Source: a virus | Length of the DNA stretch: 64,000 nucleotides | Reading direction: 5' to 3' (one strand) | IMG/VR virus record: IMGVR_UViG_3300036828_000363 | Location: 1 to 64,000 of that record | Shown: in pieces, positions 40,107 through 47,576 of the stretch | Numbering within the stretch: position 1 is the stretch's first letter | Layout of the letters: every line of letters starts with the position of its first letter | Notes under the pieces: generated by a model | The model's input: only the letters and a program-made list of their open reading frames with translations | What the model was told of the DNA's origin: nothing | The model's database searches: none | Translations under genes and position numbers: made by a program

Positions 40107-40124
40107 TGTTTCTTTGGTTTATAA
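40096..40124 (+). promoter_or_regulatory. rightward sigma70-like promoter
   Basis: TTGACA, 17 nt, TTATAA, overlapping the end of the preceding gene. The -10 ends 8 nt before ATG 40133, so the transcript would be leaderless or nearly so. Confidence 0.65.
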
Positions 40125-40132
40125 GAAATACC

Positions 40133-40363
40133 ATGTCGAAATCTATTAGTCGGTATGGGAAGGTGCTGTTCAAAAATTCAATCGAGGTAACTCCCGCCAA
40201 GAGTGTATCATCTGTGCAATACATGTTGGCTGCGAACACTCAGGCACAGAAAATGTACAAGAAGGATTATGATCGCCTGAATGATAAGCAGAAACAAGCG
40301 GTTCACTATGCTCTTCGCACCAAAGAAGAGTTAGAGACGCGCAAAAACCAAGAGAGGTTTTAA
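40133..40363 (+). CDS. 76-residue protein, unknown
   Basis: MSKSISRYGKVLFKNSIEV ... DRLNDKQKQAVHYALRTKEEL. The ATG at 40133 is chosen over the one at 40106 because of the promoter. Basic and helical. Confidence 0.6.
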   Translation: MSKSISRYGKVLFKNSIEVTPAKSVSSVQYMLAANTQAQKMYKKDYDRLNDKQKQAVHYALRTKEELETRKNQERF

Positions 40364-40689
40364 TGTTTCCTGTCCATGACTTCACTGATGTTGATGTCGC
40401 TTTCCCCGCTCGTGTTGTCCAGTTCATGCCTGCCTACAAAGATATCCCGGATGAATTCAGGACAGGTAATCATAAGTATGCCCAGTTCTTCCACGATTCG
40501 TTTTACTTCGGGCTGAGCAAACTTGAAATGAAACCGAGACCCGGTGTTGACCCGGAGAAGGCATTCAAACACATTCGGTGTGTCATGGGCAGTTTTGAAC
40601 CTGCTCATGAACACAAAGAAGCATCCGTCGCGTTTCTCGTGAACGAATGGTTTGAAGACGTGGTATGGGAGAGACGCCCGCGTGCTTAA
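40363..40689 (+). CDS. 108-residue conserved small phage protein
   Basis: IPDEFRTGNHKYAQFFHDSFYFGLSKLEMKPRPGVDPEKAFKHIRCVMGSFEPAHEHKEASVAFLVNEWFE region follows a pattern common in many phage hypothetical proteins (GL ... PKPGVD ... A ... I ... SFEPKHEHK). Function unknown. Confidence 0.7.
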   Translation: MFPVHDFTDVDVAFPARVVQFMPAYKDIPDEFRTGNHKYAQFFHDSFYFGLSKLEMKPRPGVDPEKAFKHIRCVMGSFEPAHEHKEASVAFLVNEWFEDVVWERRPRA

Positions 40690-40858
40690 ATTTAAAGTGG
40701 GGCAAGTTGTGTACGTCATCGAAGATCGTGTATATGATCGTGTTCGAGCAGTGGACGCTACTAGCGAATATCCCTACAGCATGGACGGGGAGATTGGTGT
40801 GGAACACGAAGAATCTGATTTACGCGCTCTGACGGATCAGGAGAAGGGTAATGTTTGA
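40682..40858 (+). CDS. 58-residue protein, SH3-like barrel
   Basis: GTG start in the previous stop. FKVGQVVYVIEDRVYDRVRAVDA ... VEHEESDLRALTDQE is typical of small YopX/SH3-like phage domains. Overlaps the next ATG. Confidence 0.6.
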   Translation: MLKFKVGQVVYVIEDRVYDRVRAVDATSEYPYSMDGEIGVEHEESDLRALTDQEKGNV

Positions 40859-41252
40859 CGCGAGACAAAGCAATACTTTTACGGGAGATGACCGGGTAAC
40901 GTTTGATTGGCTGTATGAAGTTACCCGCGATGGTAGCACCTCAACCTTGATTCATGGTATGGCTTTACGTGAAGCTGAAGAGTCTCCTGCGGATTCTTAC
41001 ATGAAGATTATGGCACGTGTACGCGACTTCATGAAAGCACACTTACGTATTGTTCACGCGCCTAGTCCGAAAGACAAAGTAGAAGGATTCCTTGAAGTCG
41101 GGGTAGAGGGTAACGAAATAGTAATCAATCACCCGGATTTGAAACCTGACGAAAATGGAGTCGGCCACATTGTTTTTTCACCGAATCAGGCGCGTGGTCT
41201 CGCAACTCTCTTGTTGAAGCACGCAGATGCCGCGGAGAAGAATCGAAGCTAG
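40851..41252 (+). CDS. 133-residue protein, unknown
   Basis: Mixed alpha/beta, with FSPNQARGLATLLLKHADAAEKN at the C-terminus. This ending resembles small phage proteins of unknown function. Good ribosome site (GGAGAAGGGTA). Confidence 0.6.
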   Translation: MFDARQSNTFTGDDRVTFDWLYEVTRDGSTSTLIHGMALREAEESPADSYMKIMARVRDFMKAHLRIVHAPSPKDKVEGFLEVGVEGNEIVINHPDLKPDENGVGHIVFSPNQARGLATLLLKHADAAEKNRS

Positions 41253-41257
41253 TCAAG

Positions 41258-41274
41258 TTTGTTTGTTAATCAAA
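41258..41274 (+). promoter_or_regulatory. possible operator, copy 1
   Basis: TTTGTTTGTTAATCAAA lies just upstream of the HTH gene at 41287. A near copy, TTTGTTTGTTAGTAAACAA (41600-41618), lies upstream of the next gene. The second is an inverted repeat (TTGTTT/AAACAA). They may bind the HTH protein between them. Confidence 0.35.
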
Positions 41275-41286
41275 GAGAGGATAAAA

Positions 41287-41586
41287 ATGTCAGTTCACCC
41301 TGCTTTTAAAGTCATGGCAAGACGGATTGGTCGCGGTTCACAACAAGTATCTTTGAGACCGTTGGTCGTGTCTCTTCAGGCGTTATTGAAAAAGTTGGAT
41401 GTAACGCCCATGACTGTTTATAATTGGCGGTGTGGAGATGTAAGTTTTCCACCCCTGCCAATAGTTAAAATTTCCCAGTATCATGTTCGCTACAACCTTT
41501 TGGAAGTCAAAAATTGGCTTTTAAAGTATCGACCTAAACGTGAACGTGTCAAATCCTTTGGATCACCTTTTTTCATTGACCGCTAA
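41287..41586 (+). CDS. small helix-turn-helix protein, paralogue of 493-798
   Basis: 99 residues from ATG 41287 (GAGAGGATAAAA upstream). LQALLKKLDVTPMTVYNWRCG is the helix-turn-helix and NLLEVKNWLLKYRPKRERV the wing/helix, as in the protein at 493. Likely autoregulatory or regulator of 41639, based on the shared upstream repeats. Confidence 0.7.
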   Translation: MSVHPAFKVMARRIGRGSQQVSLRPLVVSLQALLKKLDVTPMTVYNWRCGDVSFPPLPIVKISQYHVRYNLLEVKNWLLKYRPKRERVKSFGSPFFIDR

Positions 41587-41599
41587 GTACAAGCAACGG

Positions 41600-41618
41600 T
41601 TTGTTTGTTAGTAAACAA
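41600..41618 (+). promoter_or_regulatory. possible operator, copy 2
   Basis: TTTGTTTGTTAGTAAACAA, an inverted repeat 20 nt upstream of ATG 41639, matching the site at 41258. Confidence 0.35.
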
Positions 41619-41638
41619 TCAGCAGAAGGAGTACCTTT

Positions 41639-42307
41639 ATGGTTAAAGTTCAAGTCGCTTTTAATTTCAACGGTTCCGGTTACATCGGATTGCCTTACTG
41701 GCCCGAGCGGAACACAATCATCGACATCGGAAAAGACGTTCATCCTAAACTGGGCGCGACGAAGAAAGAGCAAGCTCTGCTCGCGGCTCTCGAAAAGCGC
41801 GGTCTCAACAAAGAGCAGTACGAAGAGATGCAGAAGAAAGCTGAGCGTCCTTTCTACACCGTGGACGGTTCCCGTGAAGGCACCATCGCCATTCCGGAAC
41901 GAATCATTCAGAGCTTCATTAACAATGCATCTATGCAGGCACCCAAAGCAATTCCGCGTGTGTCTGACAAGGGTTTGACTTTCATCGGAGTCAAGATTGC
42001 AGACAAAATGATGGTCACTGAGAAGACTATCACCGACGCGAAACTCTTCGAGCGGTTTGTCAAAATGGAAACGTCCAACCAGCGCAACTGGTGCTCCAGT
42101 TTCTACATCGATGACTTCATTGCCCGGGGCATATTCTCCGTCGATGAGGAAATCATCATGCCCGACGATTTGAAAAAGTTGATCGAGTGGGGCGGGAAAC
42201 AAATTGGTATTGGTTCCGCTCGTCCTCAGGGATATGGACGGTTTCAAGTTGCTGGCTGGGATTATCTGACTCCCGTGCCTGTGACCAAACCGATTGAAGA
42301 AGAATAA
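41639..42307 (+). CDS. 222-residue conserved phage protein with RAMP-like Gly-rich loop
   Basis: VQVAFNFNGSGYIGLPYWPERN ... GVKIADKMMVTEKT ... FIARGIFSVDEEIIMPDDLKKLIEWGGKQIG followed by IGSARPQGYGRFQV. The last glycine-rich loop resembles those of ferredoxin-like RAMP proteins, but overall homology to CRISPR proteins is not established. Strong ribosome site (AGAAGGAG). Function unknown. Confidence 0.65.
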   Translation: MVKVQVAFNFNGSGYIGLPYWPERNTIIDIGKDVHPKLGATKKEQALLAALEKRGLNKEQYEEMQKKAERPFYTVDGSREGTIAIPERIIQSFINNASMQAPKAIPRVSDKGLTFIGVKIADKMMVTEKTITDAKLFERFVKMETSNQRNWCSSFYIDDFIARGIFSVDEEIIMPDDLKKLIEWGGKQIGIGSARPQGYGRFQVAGWDYLTPVPVTKPIEEE

Positions 42308-42726
42308 AGCCCGAGTCGGAGTCCCTGTCCCGGTTGAAGTTACAGTCAAAGAGTAAACTATGAATTATAGGCTAGCTACTTTTGCGATTATGTCTTCGAG
42401 CTTAACTTCTTCCCAGAAGGCGAAAGCACTGATGAGGTTGATGAAGCAGGCAAACCGCAAAAAGAAAAATAAATTTATACACTTGACATCCGTTTCAGAA
42501 ATTGATTAGGATGTCAGACTAGAACGTATTTCCGCGTTTTCTTTGACATCCAAGTAAACTGCCTCATGGGTAGTTCACGTTCCTTTTGTCGGTGTCGTAA
42601 CGAAGGGAACTGTAGAGAGAAAACCTGATACGTTGGGGAGCGGGGGAAATTCGACCGCCTCTGCTCCCACCAATTTTCCTACCAAAGCCACAGCCACAGA
42701 CTCAGTTTAAGTCGCAGACTACGCCG
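42308..42726 (+). other. 419-nt intergenic region with two TTGACATCC boxes and a terminator-like hairpin
   Basis: It starts with V-x-coding-like words (CCCGAGTCGGAGTCCCTG) similar to the 44.9-kb tract. TTGACATCCG is at 42483 and TTGACATCC at 42543, probably promoters. A hairpin TTGGGGAGC ... GCTCCCACCAA spans 42633-42673. A 49-codon frame from ATG 42360 to TAG 42509 is present but overlaps the promoter. Confidence 0.45.
42360..42509 (+). CDS. possible 49-residue peptide
   Basis: MNYRLATFAIMSSSLTSSQK ... basic middle (ANRKKKNKF). No clear ribosome site. Overlaps the TTGACATCCG box. Low confidence. Confidence 0.25.
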   Translation: MNYRLATFAIMSSSLTSSQKAKALMRLMKQANRKKKNKFIHLTSVSEID

Positions 42727-42990
42727 ATGAAATGGTATGAGTTCGATATCGAGAACGAGACACCAGCAGAAGCGCGTGATAGACGACTGATGCAGTGTCC
42801 GCCACTTAACCACGGTGAGCTAGAAGTCCTTCGCCAATGTAAAACTACGGTATGGGATGGCTACGTTATTAGTAAACAAGCGCGAGATAATCTATATAAG
42901 CGTGGGTTGATCCTTCGCTGGAACGGTTGGCAGATAATCACGCTTGAAGGACTCGCTGTCCTTCATACACTTGGTGAGCTACGTGTCTGA
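42727..42990 (+). CDS. winged-helix-like small protein
   Basis: 87 residues. CPPLNHGELEVLRQCKTTVWDGYVISKQARDNLYKRGLILRWNGWQIITLEGLAVLHTLG reads as a winged helix of the MarR/phage type. Function unknown. Confidence 0.6.
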   Translation: MKWYEFDIENETPAEARDRRLMQCPPLNHGELEVLRQCKTTVWDGYVISKQARDNLYKRGLILRWNGWQIITLEGLAVLHTLGELRV

Positions 42991-43003
42991 TTATGTGAGC
43001 TAC

Positions 43004-43294
43004 ATGTCTGACTTTTGTAGAATCGAACGAGTCAAAGCGCGTAAGCGTTATCGGTGTATTGGTTGCTATGGCCCGATTCTCAAAGGTGAAATCCACCCGT
43101 ATTATGTCGGTGTCTGGGAAGGTGACTGGGGAACGTGGAGAATGCACGAAGAGTGTTTTCAAGTCCAAGCAGATGACGATGACAGTCTTATTGCTGAAGG
43201 TGAGTTTCCTATACCACCACGGGTTAGAGTGATAATGGATAAAGAACGAGCAGGTGTACCTATTTCCCCTCATGAATTGGTGAGTCAACTATGA
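43004..43294 (+). CDS. zinc-binding small protein
   Basis: 96 residues from ATG 43004. ARKRYRCIGCYGPILKGEIHPYYVG ... RMHEECFQ gives a CxxC ... HxxC zinc site of a type frequent in phage small proteins. Start not certain. Confidence 0.65.
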   Translation: MSDFCRIERVKARKRYRCIGCYGPILKGEIHPYYVGVWEGDWGTWRMHEECFQVQADDDDSLIAEGEFPIPPRVRVIMDKERAGVPISPHELVSQL

Positions 43295-43623
43295 AAACAG
43301 AAACTAGAATTAGGAAAAGAGAAACTAAAATTAGCGACCTTCGTAGCTCTATGGAGTGGTCTAACCTTAGGTATGGCCGTAATAGTCCCGATAGTAGGAG
43401 ACTTCGTAGTGAACTACGCTCACTAGGTGTTAGTAGTGGGCTGTACGTGAGTCGCGAAAGTAAGATCAAAAATCTTCTTGATGCTCTTGATTGGTCTAAT
43501 CATATCTACGGTTGCAGGAGCAACATCAGTAGAAGGTTCCGTATAGAGCTTCGTTCACTAGGTCACTGGGGTGGCCTATACAAGTTGAACCGTTTCAAAA
43601 AGCGGAGACAAAAACAAAGATGA
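43291..43623 (+). CDS. 110-residue protein made of two internal repeats
   Basis: Two tandem units of about 43 residues: ISDLRSSMEWSNLRYG ... RLRSELRSLGVSSGLYV and IKNLLDALDWSNHIYG ... RFRIELRSLGHWGGLYK. Very basic. Possible nucleic-acid binding. No family recognised. Confidence 0.65.
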   Translation: MKTETRIRKRETKISDLRSSMEWSNLRYGRNSPDSRRLRSELRSLGVSSGLYVSRESKIKNLLDALDWSNHIYGCRSNISRRFRIELRSLGHWGGLYKLNRFKKRRQKQR

Positions 43624-43751
43624 AACTTTCACTCGCCGCGCAACAACTAGAGCAAATAAAGGCTGAGCGTAATCTTTTCGGGCCTATCCGGTCATATTTG
43701 AACTGGTGTTTGCATATGTCAAAGGCGGTTGATCTATACGACCTGATTTGA
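43620..43751 (+). CDS. 43-residue protein, unknown
   Basis: ATGA overlap with the preceding gene. MKLSLAAQQLEQIKAERNLF ... helical. Likely translated by coupling. Confidence 0.45.
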   Translation: MKLSLAAQQLEQIKAERNLFGPIRSYLNWCLHMSKAVDLYDLI

Positions 43752-43818
43752 CATTTTCGCGAAGTTGTATCAACGTAGTAGTACCCACGGAAGAATCCGT
43801 GAACAAAGGAGTACCACA

Positions 43819-44910
43819 ATGGCAGCTAAAACTCTTAGTAAAGAGGCAGTTCTTCTGGCAGTAGCAGAAGAGAAGTTGGGTTTCTCATTCGGAAAACCAG
43901 ATCGTCCATCCGAGAAATCTTTAGCTTGTATCCTTCCTATCCTTCGGGAAACCACATTTGTCCGTCAGTATGTCACCATGCCAGAGACAGAAAACGTTCT
44001 GGTGACCGACAGTGGAATGATCAACAAAATCAATATCAAAAACACTGGGAAAGAAAACGTCTTCCTTCGCTCAGGTACTATCTTCGAAGGTAAAGGAACC
44101 CAGTCCAGAATTATTACCCGGAGCGCGGTATTGTTCCCCGGTTCGGAAGTCGCGCTCGATGCCCGGTGTGTTCACGCGAGTCATGGGATTCGTACTGGAA
44201 GCAATTTCAAGTACAGTGGCACCGTTCCAATGGATGTTGAGAACGCGAGCTACACAGCAGGTTTCACTCCAGCAGATCAACACACGGTGTGGTCAAACGT
44301 CACCAGAACTACCACGGCCATGAATGCCATGCTGGGTGGTAAAAGAGTAAGCGCGGATATTTCAGGACGTATTCCCGGTGTTCGTCACACATTCACCTCA
44401 AGTCACGGTATGTTCGGTGCTTCAATATCTACTCCGCAAGAGGAACAAGGGGAACAAGAAAGAAGCTGGCCCGGATTCGCGCAAGACAACCTAAAAAAGA
44501 ATTTTGATGAGTTCGCAGAGAACTTTGATGACATTCTTTCCAAGGCGCGCTTGCATGACAATCAGTGTGGGTTGTCTCTGATCACCGATACCGGATGCAA
44601 GACCATCGAATTGTTTGATGTCCCGTTGTCATGGGAGTCACTCCACAAAGACGCGGTCAAACGTATGGGCACAGAACTACTGAGAGGCGAAGACAAAACC
44701 AGTGTGTTCGAGTACAAACCCGAGCACGCAGTCAACGCCGTCAAAAAAGTTCTGACGATGGACTTCAAAGCAAATATGATCTACGAGCACAAACCAGCAA
44801 ACGGTGAACCACATGTCGCAATCTTCGGACTAACCTCGAAGCAGTACGTTGGTGAGGTGGTGGAGATGAGCGGGCAGATGATTCACTTGACCATTTTAGA
44901 AATGGCATAG
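43819..44910 (+). CDS. ARPP-1-like protein (inferred)
   Basis: 363 residues from ATG 43819 (AAAGGAGTACCACA upstream). The N-terminal domain has NKINIKNTGKENVFLRSGTIFEGKGTQSR and VLFPGSEVALDARCVHASHGI. These resemble the ARPP-1 family (N-x-G-x-x-VxLxxGxxxxGxxQxR ... V-x-CVxxxR) found near ADP-ribosylation and phosphatase systems. Residues 240-363 form a second alpha/beta part. Last gene before the long repeat tract. Confidence 0.45.
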   Translation: MAAKTLSKEAVLLAVAEEKLGFSFGKPDRPSEKSLACILPILRETTFVRQYVTMPETENVLVTDSGMINKINIKNTGKENVFLRSGTIFEGKGTQSRIITRSAVLFPGSEVALDARCVHASHGIRTGSNFKYSGTVPMDVENASYTAGFTPADQHTVWSNVTRTTTAMNAMLGGKRVSADISGRIPGVRHTFTSSHGMFGASISTPQEEQGEQERSWPGFAQDNLKKNFDEFAENFDDILSKARLHDNQCGLSLITDTGCKTIELFDVPLSWESLHKDAVKRMGTELLRGEDKTSVFEYKPEHAVNAVKKVLTMDFKANMIYEHKPANGEPHVAIFGLTSKQYVGEVVEMSGQMIHLTILEMA

Positions 44911-46705
44911 TCCAAGTCATTGACATGGTCAAAGTTGAAGCCGAAGTCCAAGAAGCCGGAGTCCCAGTTTTAGTTTAAGTCATTGCCAAAGTCGAAGTTT
45001 AAGAAGCCGAAGTTGAAGACGCAGTTTTAGTCCAAGTCTGGGCGCAGTCATAGAAGCCGAAGTCGCGGTCTATGTCGAAGTTATAGCCTTAGTCAAAGAA
45101 GCCGCAGTCAAAGTTTGAGTCCTTAGCAATGACAAGGTTTAAGTCGAAGTCTGAGAAGCCTGAGTCCGAGTCAAAGCTTGAGCTATGGTTGATGTTTAAG
45201 TCTGAGCTTAAGTCGAAGCAGCCGTAGTCTAAGTCCTAGCTAGGTCTAGGTTCTAGTCGAAGTCAAGGTCGTAGAAGCCGAAGTCGGAGTCACAGTTGCA
45301 GTTGAAGTCATAGCATGGACATAGACGAAGTCTAGGTTTGAGTCTAAGAAGCTAGTGTCAAAGTTCTAGTTGTAGTCGAAGTCGTAGTCTAAGTTGAAGT
45401 CGCAAAATCAGGAGTTTTTTTAATGATCATGGATTTTACTGCAACTAAAAGATTTTTGGAATTGCTTCGTAAGCAAAATATGGATGGCAAGGTGTCCAAG
45501 TTGCAATTCGAACTTGAAGCATTACTTCTGCTTGCTGATGCTCAGAACAGTAAAAATTCCCAGCCCAAGTCGTGGTTAAAGTCATAGTTACAGTCAAAGA
45601 AGCCATAGCCGAAGTCCGAGTTCAAGACAAAGCAATGACTAAGTCTTAGAAGCCGGAGCGCGGTCACAGTTCATGTTTAAGCCGTAGTCACAGAAGTCGT
45701 AGTCGGTGTCAAAGTTTCAGGCACAGTCCTAGTTTTAGTCGAAGAAGCCGGAGTCGCAGTTATAGACCCAGACATAGACGTAGTCGAAGGAAAAGTCGAA
45801 GCATAGTCGTAGACTAAGCAAAGTCGAAGTAGCCGAAGTCAAAGCTTCAGTGGAGTCGAAGTCCAAGTCATAGTCTTTGGCGTTGTCATAGTCTCAGAAG
45901 CTGCTGTCCCAGTCTAAGTTGAAGACGTTGTCTAAGTCGTAGAAGCTTGAGTCACAGTCGAAGTTGCTGTTCTAGTCGGAGTCGTAGTCAGAGTCAAAGA
46001 AGCCAAAGTCTTTGCTTAAGTCTCGTTCCATGTCTAAGTCGTGGAAGCTGAAGTCGTAGTCGAAGTCAAGGCAATGTCGCGGTTATAGTCTTAGTCAAAG
46101 GCGCGGAAGTCGTAGCCGCAGTTGAAGACCGAGTCCCAGACTACGTTAAAGTCAAAGAAGCTGAAGTCAAAGCCTAGTCGTGGTCGTAGCTCAAGTCACA
46201 GTCGTAGTCAAAGAAGCCATAGTCGCAGTTGAAGTCGAAGTTCAAGTCACAGTCATAGAAGCCAAAGTCTGAGTCAAAGTTAGGGACGATGTTCAGGTCA
46301 ATGTTTAAGAAGCTTAAGTCACAGTTATAGTCGAAGCTCAGTCAAGATCACTGTCCTAGTCAAAGAAGCCGAAGTCATAGTTGGAGTCGAAGTTATAGTT
46401 GAAGTCGTAGCTAGGTCATAGTCTCAGAAGCCATAGTCGAAGACAGAGACATGGTCGTAGTCTTAGTCGCAGTTGAAGTCGAAGAAGCCATAGCCAAAGT
46501 TCAAGTCGCGGATTCAGTCGAAGTCGAAGTTCTAGCACAGTTGCAGTCAAAGGCATAGTCCAAGAAGTCTAAGTCAAAGTCAAGGCCTTAGTCGAAGTCG
46601 AAGTCCTAGAAGTCTCAGTCTCAGTTAATGTTGCAGTCTATGGCTACGTCTCAGAAGCTGAAGTCACGGTCATAGTTCAAGTCAAAGTCTTAGTCATAGC
46701 CGAAG
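44911..46705. repeat. 1.8-kb degenerate hexanucleotide (GTCNAA) tract
   Basis: Almost every six bases the tract returns to (A/G)GT(C/T)NAA-type words (GAAGTC, AAAGTC, TTAGTC, TAAGTC). The longer word AGAAGCCGAAGTC recurs roughly every 50-70 nt. Read in triplets on the plus strand it gives Val/Ala at every second codon, but the alternating codon is often TAA, TAG or TGA, so it is not a normal gene. The pattern is broken once by a 54-codon gene at 45423. It may have expanded from Val-rich coding repeats like those at 39.7 kb. An origin or packaging role is possible. Confidence 0.85.
45423..45587 (+). CDS. 54-residue protein inside the repeat tract
   Basis: ATG 45423 follows CAGGAGTTTTTTTA, a good ribosome site. 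MDFTATKRFLELLRKQNMDG ... ELEALLLLADAQ is a normal helical protein sequence unlike the surrounding repeats. Its last codons (PKSWLKS) are made of repeat units, so the repeats have extended into the gene's 3' end. Confidence 0.55.
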   Translation: MIMDFTATKRFLELLRKQNMDGKVSKLQFELEALLLLADAQNSKNSQPKSWLKS

Positions 46706-47389
46706 TCATGGAAAAGTAATTTGTGTTCTAGCACCATCTTCTGCCCATTTGATGATCGATGGTAGTCTGGATTCCAGTTTGAAATGTGATACCCATTTCA
46801 GCATTTTTTCTAACGTGTCCAGTACCCGAAGAGTATTCTCTTCCGTCCTGTCCAGATGATGAGAACATAGCCCACCACGTGTTTTCATATCTGCTTGCAT
46901 CATATTCCTAACTCCAGCTTTTTCCTGTCCACCACTCAAAGTGAAAAATTCTTTCGGAACCATGAAATGCCTAAACCGAATACCTGCTGGATAGCTACAG
47001 TGAAATGGAATAGTAGTTGAGTATAGCTCACATCCATAGTTTTCCCTGTTCAAATACTTGCAGTGTTCCTTTCCCGGTAAGCAGTTATCCATTACTGAGA
47101 TAATAGGAAATTTCTCCCCGTTGAATTCAATCTGACGTTCTACCCCGCCTTCGTGTTTCTCTCCCGGTAGCCAGTCCAGTGTCGCTCTACTACAACATGC
47201 TCCACACCCCAACTTACATTCAAAGCGAAGAAATAAATCCGGTTTGACGATTAGTTCCACTGGTTGAAAAGTTCTACCCGCATATCGAAATGGTTTTACT
47301 GCTAGCGCATGAAACCATACTTCAATCATTGATGCCACCATGTCGGATGGTTTACTGCCACCATTTCGAATTTGAATAAGTTCTAGCAT
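46706..47389 (-). CDS. YkgJ-like CxxxCxxCC metal-binding protein
   Basis: A 227-residue leftward gene. FECKLGCGACCSRATLDWLPGE, then C in DNCLPGKEHCKYL and YGCELY give the Cys cluster of the YkgJ/UPF0153 family, which binds zinc or an iron-sulfur centre. The N-terminal ASMIEVWFHALAVKPF and late CSYPAGIRF fit. The stop codon lies within the last repeat units. It is the only leftward gene in this region. Confidence 0.75.
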   Translation of the reverse strand: MLELIQIRNGGSKPSDMVASMIEVWFHALAVKPFRYAGRTFQPVELIVKPDLFLRFECKLGCGACCSRATLDWLPGEKHEGGVERQIEFNGEKFPIISVMDNCLPGKEHCKYLNRENYGCELYSTTIPFHCSYPAGIRFRHFMVPKEFFTLSGGQEKAGVRNMMQADMKTRGGLCSHHLDRTEENTLRVLDTLEKMLKWVSHFKLESRLPSIIKWAEDGARTQITFP

Positions 47390-47458
47390 AGTTAAATCTT
47401 AGAATACTACCATTCTAAAACTAAGGTAATTTATTTTACCAGACACCCTCACTCGCAC

Positions 47459-47489
47459 TTGACATCCCCTACGATCCGAGTACCATAAT
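47459..47489 (+). promoter_or_regulatory. TTGACATCC promoter-like site before the terminase genes
   Basis: TTGACA at 47459 followed by CATAAT at 47484 (19-nt spacing, long). It shares the TTGACATCC word with 414 and 42483. It lies in the 187-nt gap between the divergent YkgJ-like and small-terminase genes. Confidence 0.35.
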
Positions 47490-47576
47490 CTTCATCTAGA
47501 CTTGTGTTTATTCACAATTATGTCTGGTTACAGACATAGCCAGATAATAGTTGGTTTATGAGCACTATCGGATTCT

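Noticed and set aside
41639-42307. A CRISPR Cas protein
   Set aside because: Only a short Gly-rich loop resembles RAMPs. There are no Cas neighbours and no CRISPR array in the window.
44911-46705. The hexamer tract as one long gene using stop-codon reassignment
   Set aside because: TAA, TAG and TGA all occur in the same positions, while other genes here end normally on all three. The triplet phase also shifts within the tract.
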